Source: CAMDKS01 sp964402975 (GTDB lineage: Bacteria > Bdellovibrionota_B > Oligoflexia > Oligoflexales > RGVZ01). From it: a stretch of 64,000 bases of DNA. The notes under the pieces are model-generated. The model saw only the letters and a program-made list of their open reading frames with translations. It was not told where the DNA came from and ran no database searches. Position numbers and translations under genes: made by a program. The DNA lies in NCBI GenBank assembly GCA_964402975.1, contig CAYOEM010000010.1, positions 27,075 to 91,074 on the forward strand. The letters run 5' to 3'. Each line of letters starts with the position of its first letter. The stretch's first letter is position 1. Shown here piece by piece: positions 8,854-17,708 of this stretch.

Positions 8854-9543
8854 TTAATTTGGCGGTACTGGAGGCGGTTGCGGCGGTGGAAGCGGCACGT
8901 TTGAAGGCATTGCACCTGACCTGTCTTGATTACTTGTCTTCGGAGCCTTGGCTATCAATGGCGTCAGGGTACCCTCTAATTTCTTGGTGTCCGTGATAAT
9001 CATGGCTAGGTCGACGCTGGGTCTCCGCGCACCCTCAGCCCAAGACACTGAAACGTTTGCCATCCAAATGGGCTGCTCACCTACTGCCGCCTCAATCATG
9101 CCTTTAACTTGCTCAAGCATGGCGCTGGTGTCATTTTTACCGCCTGATTTTTCGCCGTCACCCGAACCACCGATCAGCCCCCCACTAACGACCTTGAACA
9201 TTAAATCGAGAGCATTAGGCATAGGTTCAATCGTCATGGAGTACTGGAAATCCGGCGCATCATCAAATGGACGATCTTTCTCATTTGTTGCCAGGTCTTT
9301 TAGAGGCGTTCGCCAGGACGCCTGATACTCAACCTGAGCCATCAGCCGTTTTGCAAGGTAGCTTGCCTGCATAGCCTTGCGGCTATAATCCGCAAACGTA
9401 ATCGCATTACCATGGACGCCACTCACCTCTATCATCAGGTATGCGATCAAAGAAACTGCAACAAGCGTCTCGACCATAGAAAAGCTTCGTTCGCCAGGTC
9501 GATCAGATGACTCCGTAGATCTTTTACCGCGTGCATTCAGCAT
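8854..9543 (-). CDS. gspI: type II secretion minor pseudopilin I
   Basis: About 229 aa. A pseudopilin helix (FSMVETLVAVSLIAYL) has Glu at +5, but the residue before the expected cleavage point is Ser, not Gly. The C-terminal part contains ISVSWAEG-like GspI strands and ends in a proline-rich tail (PLPPPQPPPVPP). The start is uncertain: ATG 9543 lies five bases after the gspH stop codon and gives a 20-residue leader. ATG codons at 9573 and 9579 (the latter with GGAG four bases upstream) and GTG 9597 would overlap gspH. GspI nucleates the minor pseudopilin tip. Confidence 0.82.
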   Translation of the reverse strand: MLNARGKRSTESSDRPGERSFSMVETLVAVSLIAYLMIEVSGVHGNAITFADYSRKAMQASYLAKRLMAQVEYQASWRTPLKDLATNEKDRPFDDAPDFQYSMTIEPMPNALDLMFKVVSGGLIGGSGDGEKSGGKNDTSAMLEQVKGMIEAAVGEQPIWMANVSVSWAEGARRPSVDLAMIITDTKKLEGTLTPLIAKAPKTSNQDRSGAMPSNVPLPPPQPPPVPPN

Positions 9544-9547
9544 GTCT

Positions 9548-10354
9548 TTATCCAGCCTCGTCTTCCAGGTCATGAACATCGATCTCCGCTGCTCCACTCG
9601 TCACATCAGCTTTGCCTAAAAACGGCCGTGTAGTAACAGTGTAAGGCTTTTGGGTTTCGTCAACCACCATCGTGTCAAGTTTAAAGGCGATTGTAATGAA
9701 AGCTCTTTCCACATATCCAGCAGGAAAAAAATAAATGAAAGCTCGACCCGACTCTCCCAGATCAGCTAGGATTTGTTTTTCTTGGTGATGCTCCGCTTGC
9801 ATCTCTGATATCAACATGTGCGGACCCACAGTTCTATCCTGCCATTCAAGACTCTCAACGCGTCGCCATATGGGGCCCCTGGCTGCTCCGCGATTTTTCA
9901 GCACGGGTGATTCATTACTACCGAGTATGGCATCGCCGTCGTCATCTTTGACAGGATCCCCTGCAATAGATTCATAGTCTTTAGTTGTTTGATCGAATTC
10001 GTCAGATCTAGCCTTTTCCTCTTCTGGCGTAGGGTCTCGGCCACCTTTGCCATCTCCCAAAATCTCAACGGGCCTGTCTGACTCCTCCAACCAGTATTCG
10101 CCGGTGGCCAGAACAAAAGACATTCTGTATGTTTTATTTGTCAAAACAGATAGGTCATAGGCTGCTCTGATATCATCAGCAACTCTTTGAACCTTGTTAG
10201 CAGCATCAGTGCCCGTTCTCAGTGATATCTGCGGCGCTACAAGTACATATAAAAATGCGATAAGACCAATAACGACCGCAATCTCAATCATCGTCAGCCC
10301 AGATTCGTCACCAAAATAACGAGATTTGGTAGGCGTGATCTCTGGTGAGCTCAT
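9548..10354 (-). CDS. gspH: type II secretion minor pseudopilin H
   Basis: 268 aa, longer than the roughly 170-200 aa usual for GspH. The leader is cleaved after Gly19 (G|LTMIE) with Glu at +5. A hydrophobic helix follows, then a beta-sheet domain interrupted at about residues 100-150 by a hydrophilic acidic stretch rich in D, E, K and P, which accounts for the extra length. It overlaps gspG by four bases. It probably bridges the main pseudopilus and the I-J-K tip. Confidence 0.82.
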   Translation of the reverse strand: MSSPEITPTKSRYFGDESGLTMIEIAVVIGLIAFLYVLVAPQISLRTGTDAANKVQRVADDIRAAYDLSVLTNKTYRMSFVLATGEYWLEESDRPVEILGDGKGGRDPTPEEEKARSDEFDQTTKDYESIAGDPVKDDDGDAILGSNESPVLKNRGAARGPIWRRVESLEWQDRTVGPHMLISEMQAEHHQEKQILADLGESGRAFIYFFPAGYVERAFITIAFKLDTMVVDETQKPYTVTTRPFLGKADVTSGAAEIDVHDLEDEAG

Positions 10355-10851
10355 TGCGACTTTTCGCCACCCTTGGGCTCTGGATAGACGATGTCATCAG
10401 CTGTGCCCATCTCCTGGTCTATACCACTCGACGTGATTTTAAAGGTTCGACCATCAGACTCATACCCATATGGATTCTTCCAAGGATCTACAACTTTATT
10501 TTCCTCCGTATAAGGGCCGCGCCAATTCTTCGCGTCACCACCTGGGGCGGTTAATAAGGCGTTTAGACCCTGTTCTGTTGTCGGATACTTGTTATTTTCA
10601 AACTTATATCGGTCAAGGTCTGTCTTGAGAAGGCTCATGCCGCTTCGAGCCAGATCTTCTTTTGCACGCTCGGCATTCCCCATAATGTTGCGCGCCAAAA
10701 ACGCCATCAACATGGCAATCAGCGACACGACAATCATGATTTCAATCATGGACATACCAGCTCGACCTGTCTTTTCGAAAGGCAGCATAAGTCGATTGGA
10801 CCAGCTTTTTACAACTCCGTTAAAAGCGGAAAAATTTATCGTGCAATTCAT
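10351..10851 (-). CDS. gspG: type II secretion major pseudopilin G
   Basis: 166 aa. The cleavage site is G32|MSMIE with Glu at +5, and the hallmark major-pseudopilin C-terminal region includes YPTTEQGLNAL, a GPY segment, DPWKNPYGY and a calcium-site-like end (SSGIDQEMGTADDI). The leader of 32 residues is unusually long. GGAG five bases before ATG 10851 supports the start. GspG forms the pseudopilus fibre that drives substrates through the secretin. Confidence 0.95.
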   Translation of the reverse strand: MNCTINFSAFNGVVKSWSNRLMLPFEKTGRAGMSMIEIMIVVSLIAMLMAFLARNIMGNAERAKEDLARSGMSLLKTDLDRYKFENNKYPTTEQGLNALLTAPGGDAKNWRGPYTEENKVVDPWKNPYGYESDGRTFKITSSGIDQEMGTADDIVYPEPKGGEKSQ

Positions 10852-10884
10852 GTCGACTCCTTGAAAAATTCTATAAATCGAATT

Positions 10885-12105
10885 CTAACGTATTTGATTC
10901 ATAATAGAAAGCATTGGCACCATCAAAGCGCCTAATATCCCGGCACCACCAACCGTCATAAAGATAACCATGAGCGGCTCAATCAAACCAATCGTTGACT
11001 GAACCTTACGCTCAACCTCAGCATCATAAGCTACAGCTACGTGGCCTAGCATTTCTTCTAATTGACCGGTCTTTTCGCCGGTCATAATCATGTAGGTCAC
11101 CAGGGGTGGGAACAACTGCGACTTTTCGATACTTTGCCCGAGACTTTGACCCTCTTGAACCGCGATACGCGCGTGCTCCAGAGCCTCTGAAATCAGCGTG
11201 TTTGAAATAATATTTTTAGTGATTTCTAAAGCGCCCAAAATAGGAACACCTGATGCCAACAATGTACTCAAAGTTTTCGTGAATCGCGAGACGTTGATTC
11301 GCATCACAATCCCGCCAAAAAAAGGCATACTCAAAGCATTTTTATCAAAGCTTCTTCGCCCGCTCGGGGAAGCGTACCACTTTCTTCCCAAATAAACGGC
11401 AAGCGCAAGACCAGCTATTATTAAATACCACTGTGTTTGAAGAAACTCCGACAGACCAATTAGAGCCTTGGTGTACCAAGGCAAAACAACTTTCATACTT
11501 TTGAAGATAGCCTGCATTTTTGGTACAACTGCGATGAACATGAGGCCTGTAATACCAAGCATGGCGCAGATCATGATCGTCGGATAAGCCATTGCCGCCT
11601 TGATCTCGCCCTGGATCTTGACTTGATACTCAATGAAATCTGCAACACGCGTAAGTACCAAACCGAGAGTACCGGACGCCTCGCCAGCCTTCACCATGTT
11701 CACATACAAACGATCAAAGATCGTTGGAAAGCTGCTTAATGCCTCGTGAAGAGACTTGCCCTCAGAAATCTGCTCTTTGATATTACTCAGCGCGTTCCGC
11801 AGCACCTCATTTTCCACCTGACTACAAAGAGCCTTCAATGTCTCGTCAAGCGGCAGGTGAGCGCTCTGCAAAGTTGCAAACTGACGCGTCATGATTGCCA
11901 AGTCTGAGGAGTTGACGCCTGTTCCAAATATGGGTTTTGATTTTTTTATTTTATCGAGAGCAACTTCCTCGCTGATCTCTGATACCAGAATTTTATCGCG
12001 CGTCTTAAGTTTCTGACGCGCGGCTTTTTGCGACTCCGCCTCGACAGACCCCTTGCGAGAGGCGCCCGTCTTGGAATCATAACCCTTATAGCGATAAACC
12101 GGCAT
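10885..12105 (-). CDS. gspF: type II secretion inner-membrane platform protein F
   Basis: 406 aa with the two repeated GspF domains (about 70-190 and 270-395), each with the family pattern: FATLQSAHLPLDETL in the first and LSTLLASGVPILGALE in the second. Three membrane helices are visible (about 170-190, 220-240, 375-395). The N-terminus (MPVYRYKGYDSKTGASRKG) is typical. GspF is the polytopic core that contacts GspE and is thought to rotate during pseudopilus growth. GGTGAGG precedes the ATG. Confidence 0.95.
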   Translation of the reverse strand: MPVYRYKGYDSKTGASRKGSVEAESQKAARQKLKTRDKILVSEISEEVALDKIKKSKPIFGTGVNSSDLAIMTRQFATLQSAHLPLDETLKALCSQVENEVLRNALSNIKEQISEGKSLHEALSSFPTIFDRLYVNMVKAGEASGTLGLVLTRVADFIEYQVKIQGEIKAAMAYPTIMICAMLGITGLMFIAVVPKMQAIFKSMKVVLPWYTKALIGLSEFLQTQWYLIIAGLALAVYLGRKWYASPSGRRSFDKNALSMPFFGGIVMRINVSRFTKTLSTLLASGVPILGALEITKNIISNTLISEALEHARIAVQEGQSLGQSIEKSQLFPPLVTYMIMTGEKTGQLEEMLGHVAVAYDAEVERKVQSTIGLIEPLMVIFMTVGGAGILGALMVPMLSIMNQIR

Positions 12106-12137
12106 CCAACCTCACCCTTTCGGCAGCTTCAAACCCA

Positions 12138-13949
12138 TCATGCGTCAAGAGCCTCAAAATCATCCGCCTGAGTATTCTGGAAGGCTTCATCAAGCGACGT
12201 TAAACCCGCAAGGACTTTCTTTACAGCAGCAGCTCGCAATGAGACCATTCCTTTATCAACGGCAGCTTTCTTAATCACTTTGCCATCCTGAGTGCGGGCA
12301 ATGATGTCGCGAATCTCGTCATCGAAAACGAGCAGCTCATAAACACCCATCCTGTCTTTGTAACCGATCCCCTGACATCGATCACATCCACCGCCATTCT
12401 TATAGATTTTGCGATCACCTAATTGCTCTCGAGTAATTTCCATCATGTTTAGTTCCCGGTCAGAGGGAACATATGCTTCGCGACAATGGGTACAAAGTTT
12501 CCTCAAAAGCCTGGTAGCCATCACGCCCAACACAGCCGAAGTTATTTGAAAGGGCTGAATATGAAAGTCCATGAGACGAGTAACGGTTGACGCTGTGTCA
12601 TTGGTGTGGACCGTGCTTAATACTAAGTGACCAGTCATCGACGACTGAATCGCTATCTGCGCCGTTGTCGCATCACGAATCTCACCAATCATAATCACAT
12701 CCGGATCTTGACGCAAAATCGACCTGAGACCCTCCGCAAACCCCATGCCAACCTTGTCGTTTACCTGAATCTGACCTACACCAGAGAGCTGATATTCAAC
12801 AGGATCTTCAATTGTCAGAATATTGATATCACTTGTGTTGATGTGCATGAGACCCGCGTAAAGTAGCGACGTCTTACCACTACCCGTAGGACCGGTCACA
12901 AGAATGATACCGTGGGATTGCTCAATGAGCGCCGTCCATTGCTGGTAAATCTCAGGATCAAGACCCATCTGATCAAGCCTTTTGGTCCCTGAAGACTTAT
13001 CCAAAAGACGCATGACAATTCGCTCGCCATGCGCCGTAGGCAACACGGAAAGACGAACATCTATCTCTTTACCTGCCACCTTAATACTGATCCGACCGTC
13101 TTGTGGAACGCGTTTTTCGGCAATATTCAACTTGCCCATAATCTTGACGCGCGACGCCAAGGAGTTACCATGCCTTCTCGGAATTTCCATCTTATCTTGC
13201 AAAGCGCCGTCAATTCGGAATCGCACCATAATCTCTGACTCATATGGTTCTATGTGAATATCTGAAGCTTTCTCTTTAACCGCCCTGGCGAGTAGTCCAT
13301 GAACCAGCTTAATGATTGGTTTCTCATCATCTGAACTTTCCAGAAGGTCTCTAGCCTGATCCAAATCCTCGTCCGCGTTCACATCGGGGACATTAAGCTC
13401 ATCGATAACTTTTTGGCTACTATCACTCGATCTCTCGTAAACGCGGTTGATTGCGTTTTCGATCTGACTAGTACTAGTCACGACCATGCTTATATTGGCA
13501 GAAATTATCAATCTCAGGTCATCTAGCGGAAAAATATTCAGAGGATCCGCGACAGCTACGGTCACGCTGAAATCGTCTCGTGCCACGGGCAAAATTTTAT
13601 TGTCCCTACAAAAGTTAATCGGAATCGAATCAACTAACGCCGGATCAATGTCGTTAACCGGGAGACGATTGTAATAAGGCAAATCGAGCTGATGAGCCAG
13701 AGCCCTCAGGATGTCCTCTTCCGTTGCGAGATTTTTTTCCATCAAAATCTCGCCGAGCTTTGAACCGTCTTGCGCCGACTGAACTTTTAAAGCGTCGTCC
13801 AACTGCTCTTTTGTGAGGCTGGTGGATTCAATGAGAATCTCTCCCAAGGTTTTTTTTGCCATTTTTCTAAACGGCACCGACGGTAGATTACTCCACCTTG
13901 TTCCATCGCTTTCAGTGCCACTGGGCTCTTTTTTTAACTCTTCAGCCAT
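12138..13949 (-). CDS. gspE: type II secretion ATPase E
   Basis: 603 aa. Domain order: N1 region (KKTLGEILIES...), N2 domain, then the secretion ATPase core with Walker A GPTGSGKT (about 353-360), Walker B region DPDVIMIGEIRD (about 415-426), a His box (LSTVHTNDT) and the zinc-binding tetracysteine CTHC...CDRC (about 486-525). All catalytic elements look intact. ATG 13949 is 22 bases after the gspD stop codon, but the ribosome site is weak; the internal Met at residue 30 (MAKKTLGEIL), where family similarity begins, is an alternative start. It powers pseudopilus assembly through GspL and GspF. Confidence 0.95.
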   Translation of the reverse strand: MAEELKKEPSGTESDGTRWSNLPSVPFRKMAKKTLGEILIESTSLTKEQLDDALKVQSAQDGSKLGEILMEKNLATEEDILRALAHQLDLPYYNRLPVNDIDPALVDSIPINFCRDNKILPVARDDFSVTVAVADPLNIFPLDDLRLIISANISMVVTSTSQIENAINRVYERSSDSSQKVIDELNVPDVNADEDLDQARDLLESSDDEKPIIKLVHGLLARAVKEKASDIHIEPYESEIMVRFRIDGALQDKMEIPRRHGNSLASRVKIMGKLNIAEKRVPQDGRISIKVAGKEIDVRLSVLPTAHGERIVMRLLDKSSGTKRLDQMGLDPEIYQQWTALIEQSHGIILVTGPTGSGKTSLLYAGLMHINTSDINILTIEDPVEYQLSGVGQIQVNDKVGMGFAEGLRSILRQDPDVIMIGEIRDATTAQIAIQSSMTGHLVLSTVHTNDTASTVTRLMDFHIQPFQITSAVLGVMATRLLRKLCTHCREAYVPSDRELNMMEITREQLGDRKIYKNGGGCDRCQGIGYKDRMGVYELLVFDDEIRDIIARTQDGKVIKKAAVDKGMVSLRAAAVKKVLAGLTSLDEAFQNTQADDFEALDA

Positions 13950-13971
13950 GTTCAACGTCCAATCAGATAAA

Positions 13972-16602
13972 TCAGTCTACAGGCGGTGGTGGCGGCGGTT
14001 CGTCAACCATCGGTGGTGGTTCTGGAGGCGGGAAGTCGCCTGGCTCCCCCATGGGAGGAGGAGGCGCATTGACCGGTGGAGGTAAAGGTGCTGCCATGGA
14101 GCCACCATCGCCACCTCCAGGACCTCCTATGGTTGCATTCATCGGTACAGGCGTGGGAGATGAAAGTTCTGACTTCTTCTCTTCGCCCAACGGCGCAGGA
14201 CCTTGGTCATCCTTCAAGTAGCTTGATCTCACTTCTTCGCGTCGTTTACGTTCGTCTTCATCAAGAGGATCTGGAACATATTTTCCATCCTCTAGTTTCG
14301 GAAGATGAGAGTAAAAACGATCTTCGCGGAAGCTGCTTCCATAAGCGTACTCGAGGTACTCGTCACGCTCCTTGATTTTAGACTCGTATATTGCAGCCAA
14401 GTCATCCGCTCCATGTACCACATGCGGTGTCAAAAATATCATTAGATTACTTGTTTTGTGCTGAACATCACTATTACGGAACAACCAACCCAAAATCGGA
14501 ATATCGCCTAAAAGGGGAATTTTCTGAAATGTCTCTTCATCGCGGGTTTGAACTAAGCCACTAATAACGACTGTCTGACCATTTTTGACAGTTAAATGCT
14601 GACTTGTCGTTCTCGTCTTTTTATTGGGGCTACCGCTATTCGGATCAATGCTTGCGGTACTAGCCTCAATATCTACTTTCATAGTTACATAATTGGAGTT
14701 GGAGATGTTTGGCTTGATGGCTAGAACGTAGTCGGCGTCTTCTTTTTCAAACTTGGTCGAACTGGTACCGCTCGTCGCGTTTGTGTCGGTAACCTTGAAG
14801 AAAATCTTTTCGCCTACCTTGATTTTTGCTTCTTCATTATCAGCCGTCATTATATGTGGACTTGATAGAACTCGGGTATTTGCGTCGCTTTTGATCATCT
14901 TAATGAGGGCACCAGGCGAGAAGCTACCCAAACCTGGAACCGTTACTGTTTTTCCCGACAGAATCCCGATGGTCATATCATTTGCAAATGTTGAGGCAGC
15001 TTCTTTCAGGGCCGCGGGGTTACTTTGCGTACTCGTACCCGCAGCCTGAGTCACAAGCAAAGGCGCGAATTTTTGACCCTGCCACGATGTAATAACCGGG
15101 TTCTGACCAGACTTAGCACCCCCAAAAATTGAGGTTCCAAATTGAAAGCCATTATTAATCGAAAGGTCGAGAATGTCGGCCTCAACGAAAACCTGACTAC
15201 GTCGAATATCGAGCTTTCTTAAGATACTGTTAACGGCCTGATAGGAGGATCTACTACCGGTTATCAAAAGTGAGTTTGAAGACTCATCGGCTGTAATTTT
15301 AACATTATCATCCAACTCAGCCGCTGTGACTGGAGCTGAAGCGTTAGCAGAAGCCCCGGGTGCCTGACCTGGAATGTTGACCGGTGGTGCGAACGACGGT
15401 GACCGCTTCTTACCGCCTTGAGCGAGAGCGGAGAGAGTACTCGCCACTTTCTTCGCGTCAGCATAGTCAAGTGGCCGAACATGAATTGAGGACTGACGGC
15501 TTGGGTCATCCAACTCTATATCAAACTTTTTAATCAGACCTTGAACATCCGCAATAGTCCTTGGTGGGCCAAAGACAATCACCGAATTGGTGCGTTCATC
15601 CACCATCAGCTTGAATGAACCATAACTTCCACCACCCGCACTGTTAGCTTTCAAGATTTCACTGACTCGGTCATTAATAGTTTTTGCGTCCGCATAGCGA
15701 ATCGGCACGAACTGCACTTGGGGCTGCTGTCCTTGGACATCTATCAGCTCAAGAATGTCGAGAATCCGTCTGACCTTGTAACCACTATCACTAATGATAA
15801 GGGTGTTGGTCTTAGGGTATGCCACCATACTATTTGCGGTCACGATGCCACTCAAGGTTGTCTTTATGCTCTGGGCATCCACGTACTTTAAGGGAACAAT
15901 TTGGGTAATTATTTCATCTGTTAATGGAGTCCATTTTGCTCCCAGGAACGTTCTAAGATTACCCTTAACTGCAGTGCTAATTGGTACAATTTTTAAAATT
16001 TTTCCCGTCTCAACAGTCGTCAGACGAAGCACGTTCAACGCAGATAAAAACGCCTGATATGCCTCTTCTTTCGTGACCCTTCTCGGCGAAATAATCTGGA
16101 TCTTACCGCTTACGTTATTGTCCAAGATCACGTTTTTGCCGGTCCATAAAGCCACTGCTCTAACAATATCTCGAATTTCCGTTTTCTCAGGAAAATCCAT
16201 GTTTACCAGCTCTTGACCCGCGGGAATTGAGTCCGCACCTTTCTTTTCCTCAATTACGACTTGCGCTGTGTCCGGAGCAACTTTTGTTGCCGTCGGAGGC
16301 TTTGTAACAGTGCTTTTCCGGTTTGCTGATTTTTTCCCTGCTCGTGGCTTTGCGGACGGGACGCCTTCTGTCGAAGTCTCGGGAGCAGGCGCTGACGGCG
16401 CTGAACTCTCGGCTGCCGCTGGAGGCGGCGGAGGTGGTACGGGCGTTGGCGAAGGTGGTACGACCTGCTGTTCAGGCGGCGGTGGCGGAGGGACAGCCGG
16501 CTGACCAGCTGACTCCTGGGCCATTAATCCCCAACTGCTGGAAGCAACGAGCATCGTCATCAAGCTCAAGCAGATGAGCTGTCCTTTGTTATTACATGCC
16601 AT
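13972..16602 (-). CDS. gspD: type II secretion outer-membrane secretin D
   Basis: About 876 aa from ATG 16602, chosen because AGGTGGAG lies just upstream (an in-frame GTG 16611 lies inside that site). A signal peptide (about 1-30) is followed by a Pro/Ala-rich stretch, N0 (NMDFPEKTEIRDIVRAVALWTGKNV), N1-N3 domains (IVPLKYVDAQSIKTTL; VQFVPIRYADAKTIND; IHVRPLDYADAKKVASTL) and the secretin barrel with the TVVISGLVQTRDEETFQKIPLLGDIPILGWLF signature region in pieces. The last 50 residues are a Gly- then Pro-rich tail, unusual where an S-domain would be expected. It forms the outer-membrane exit channel. Confidence 0.95.
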   Translation of the reverse strand: MACNNKGQLICLSLMTMLVASSSWGLMAQESAGQPAVPPPPPPEQQVVPPSPTPVPPPPPPAAAESSAPSAPAPETSTEGVPSAKPRAGKKSANRKSTVTKPPTATKVAPDTAQVVIEEKKGADSIPAGQELVNMDFPEKTEIRDIVRAVALWTGKNVILDNNVSGKIQIISPRRVTKEEAYQAFLSALNVLRLTTVETGKILKIVPISTAVKGNLRTFLGAKWTPLTDEIITQIVPLKYVDAQSIKTTLSGIVTANSMVAYPKTNTLIISDSGYKVRRILDILELIDVQGQQPQVQFVPIRYADAKTINDRVSEILKANSAGGGSYGSFKLMVDERTNSVIVFGPPRTIADVQGLIKKFDIELDDPSRQSSIHVRPLDYADAKKVASTLSALAQGGKKRSPSFAPPVNIPGQAPGASANASAPVTAAELDDNVKITADESSNSLLITGSRSSYQAVNSILRKLDIRRSQVFVEADILDLSINNGFQFGTSIFGGAKSGQNPVITSWQGQKFAPLLVTQAAGTSTQSNPAALKEAASTFANDMTIGILSGKTVTVPGLGSFSPGALIKMIKSDANTRVLSSPHIMTADNEEAKIKVGEKIFFKVTDTNATSGTSSTKFEKEDADYVLAIKPNISNSNYVTMKVDIEASTASIDPNSGSPNKKTRTTSQHLTVKNGQTVVISGLVQTRDEETFQKIPLLGDIPILGWLFRNSDVQHKTSNLMIFLTPHVVHGADDLAAIYESKIKERDEYLEYAYGSSFREDRFYSHLPKLEDGKYVPDPLDEDERKRREEVRSSYLKDDQGPAPLGEEKKSELSSPTPVPMNATIGGPGGGDGGSMAAPLPPPVNAPPPPMGEPGDFPPPEPPPMVDEPPPPPPVD

Positions 16603-16667
16603 AAGCTCCACCTTTCAAATGCCACTTCTTATAAAATTAATTCTATCACTTAATGCAAAAAAAACCT

Positions 16668-17705
16668 TTATTTGATCCGAACTGTTATCGCTTGGGGGGT
16701 TTCCCCTCCGCGCAAAAGCTGGATACGAACGTCTTTTTCATCCTGAAAGGCTTGGTAGAGAGCAAATCCCTGCTCAGCTTGCTTCATGCTAACCTCGTTA
16801 ACCTGCGTAATAACGTCACCGTTTTGAAGACCGATACGAGCAAAGAGGGTTCCGCCCTTTATCGCAAAAATTTTAAAACCGCTGATTCCACCGCTTTGAG
16901 TAGGGTTTGGGACAAGACGAGCGGCATCTACGATTTTACCAAATCCGGGTCCCAATTCACCTTCCACGTAGGCCGCATCCAATACTATTTCTGAGCCACC
17001 AGCTCCGACACCGCTTGGTAAAGAACCAAAATCGCCAGAGGAAGGCATGGCGAGTCCGTTGGTTGCGGCTGCCTCGGAATCTTTATCCAGATTGATGCAC
17101 TCTTTGACGCCATTATTATTAATGATAATCTTCTGGCGTTCTACGGCGGCCACGACGGCCTGCTCGTTGCCATAAATCGCATCACCAACTCGATATATAT
17201 CGGCTTCCGAGTAACTTTTGTCCCTTACGGTAGCGAGAGATTTAAAGCGATCTCCGATAAAAATCGTTCCAAGCAACTCAATCGGCAAAGTTGTGTCCAC
17301 ACAAGGCGAGTTAATATCAAAACGCGCGAGCGCGCGCTCGCCGTCACCACCAAGCTTCTCCTCGGGAAATTTTCCATCACTGTTAAAGATGTTACGGTCT
17401 TTTATGACTTTTTGGAGATCACGCACGTTCGCCATGACGGGTCGATCCGGCGCCAAAACATCACTCCCCCCTCCTCTGAGAGCCGCGATAGATCTTGTCG
17501 CAATTGTGCTTTTAACCATTTTCTGCGCAATTAAACCACTCACTAATGTTGCCAGCAAGTAGGCCGTGGCAAGCGGAACCAAAACAACAAACAAACTGCG
17601 CTCAAGCTGCTCAACGCCGCCCCCAGCGAAGTTGCGAAAAGCGTTCTTGAGCCGCGGGAGAACCGCAGCAACCCTGACCTCCAACGCTGTGGGACTATCT
17701 GTCAT
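16668..17705 (-). CDS. gspC: type II secretion protein C, first copy (PDZ type)
   Basis: 345 aa. One membrane helix (about 38-62), then the GspC homology region with KDRNIFNS and ELLGTIFIGD strands, and a C-terminal PDZ domain (IFAIKGGTLFARIGLQNGDVITQVN). Two cysteines in the periplasmic region (SPCVD and KECIN) could form a disulfide. GspC links the inner-membrane platform to the secretin and helps select substrates. It is directly followed, 65 bases on, by gspD, and it lies three bases after a second gspC-like gene. It is the more gspD-proximal of the pair and the likelier orthologue of a single-copy gspC. Confidence 0.88.
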   Translation of the reverse strand: MTDSPTALEVRVAAVLPRLKNAFRNFAGGGVEQLERSLFVVLVPLATAYLLATLVSGLIAQKMVKSTIATRSIAALRGGGSDVLAPDRPVMANVRDLQKVIKDRNIFNSDGKFPEEKLGGDGERALARFDINSPCVDTTLPIELLGTIFIGDRFKSLATVRDKSYSEADIYRVGDAIYGNEQAVVAAVERQKIIINNNGVKECINLDKDSEAAATNGLAMPSSGDFGSLPSGVGAGGSEIVLDAAYVEGELGPGFGKIVDAARLVPNPTQSGGISGFKIFAIKGGTLFARIGLQNGDVITQVNEVSMKQAEQGFALYQAFQDEKDVRIQLLRGGETPQAITVRIK

Positions 17706-17708
17706 CTC

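Noticed and set aside
16268..16504. Gly-rich open frame opposite the start of gspD
   Set aside because: The poly-Gly and poly-Ala runs mirror the Pro-rich codons of gspD on the other strand, so the composition is a by-product.
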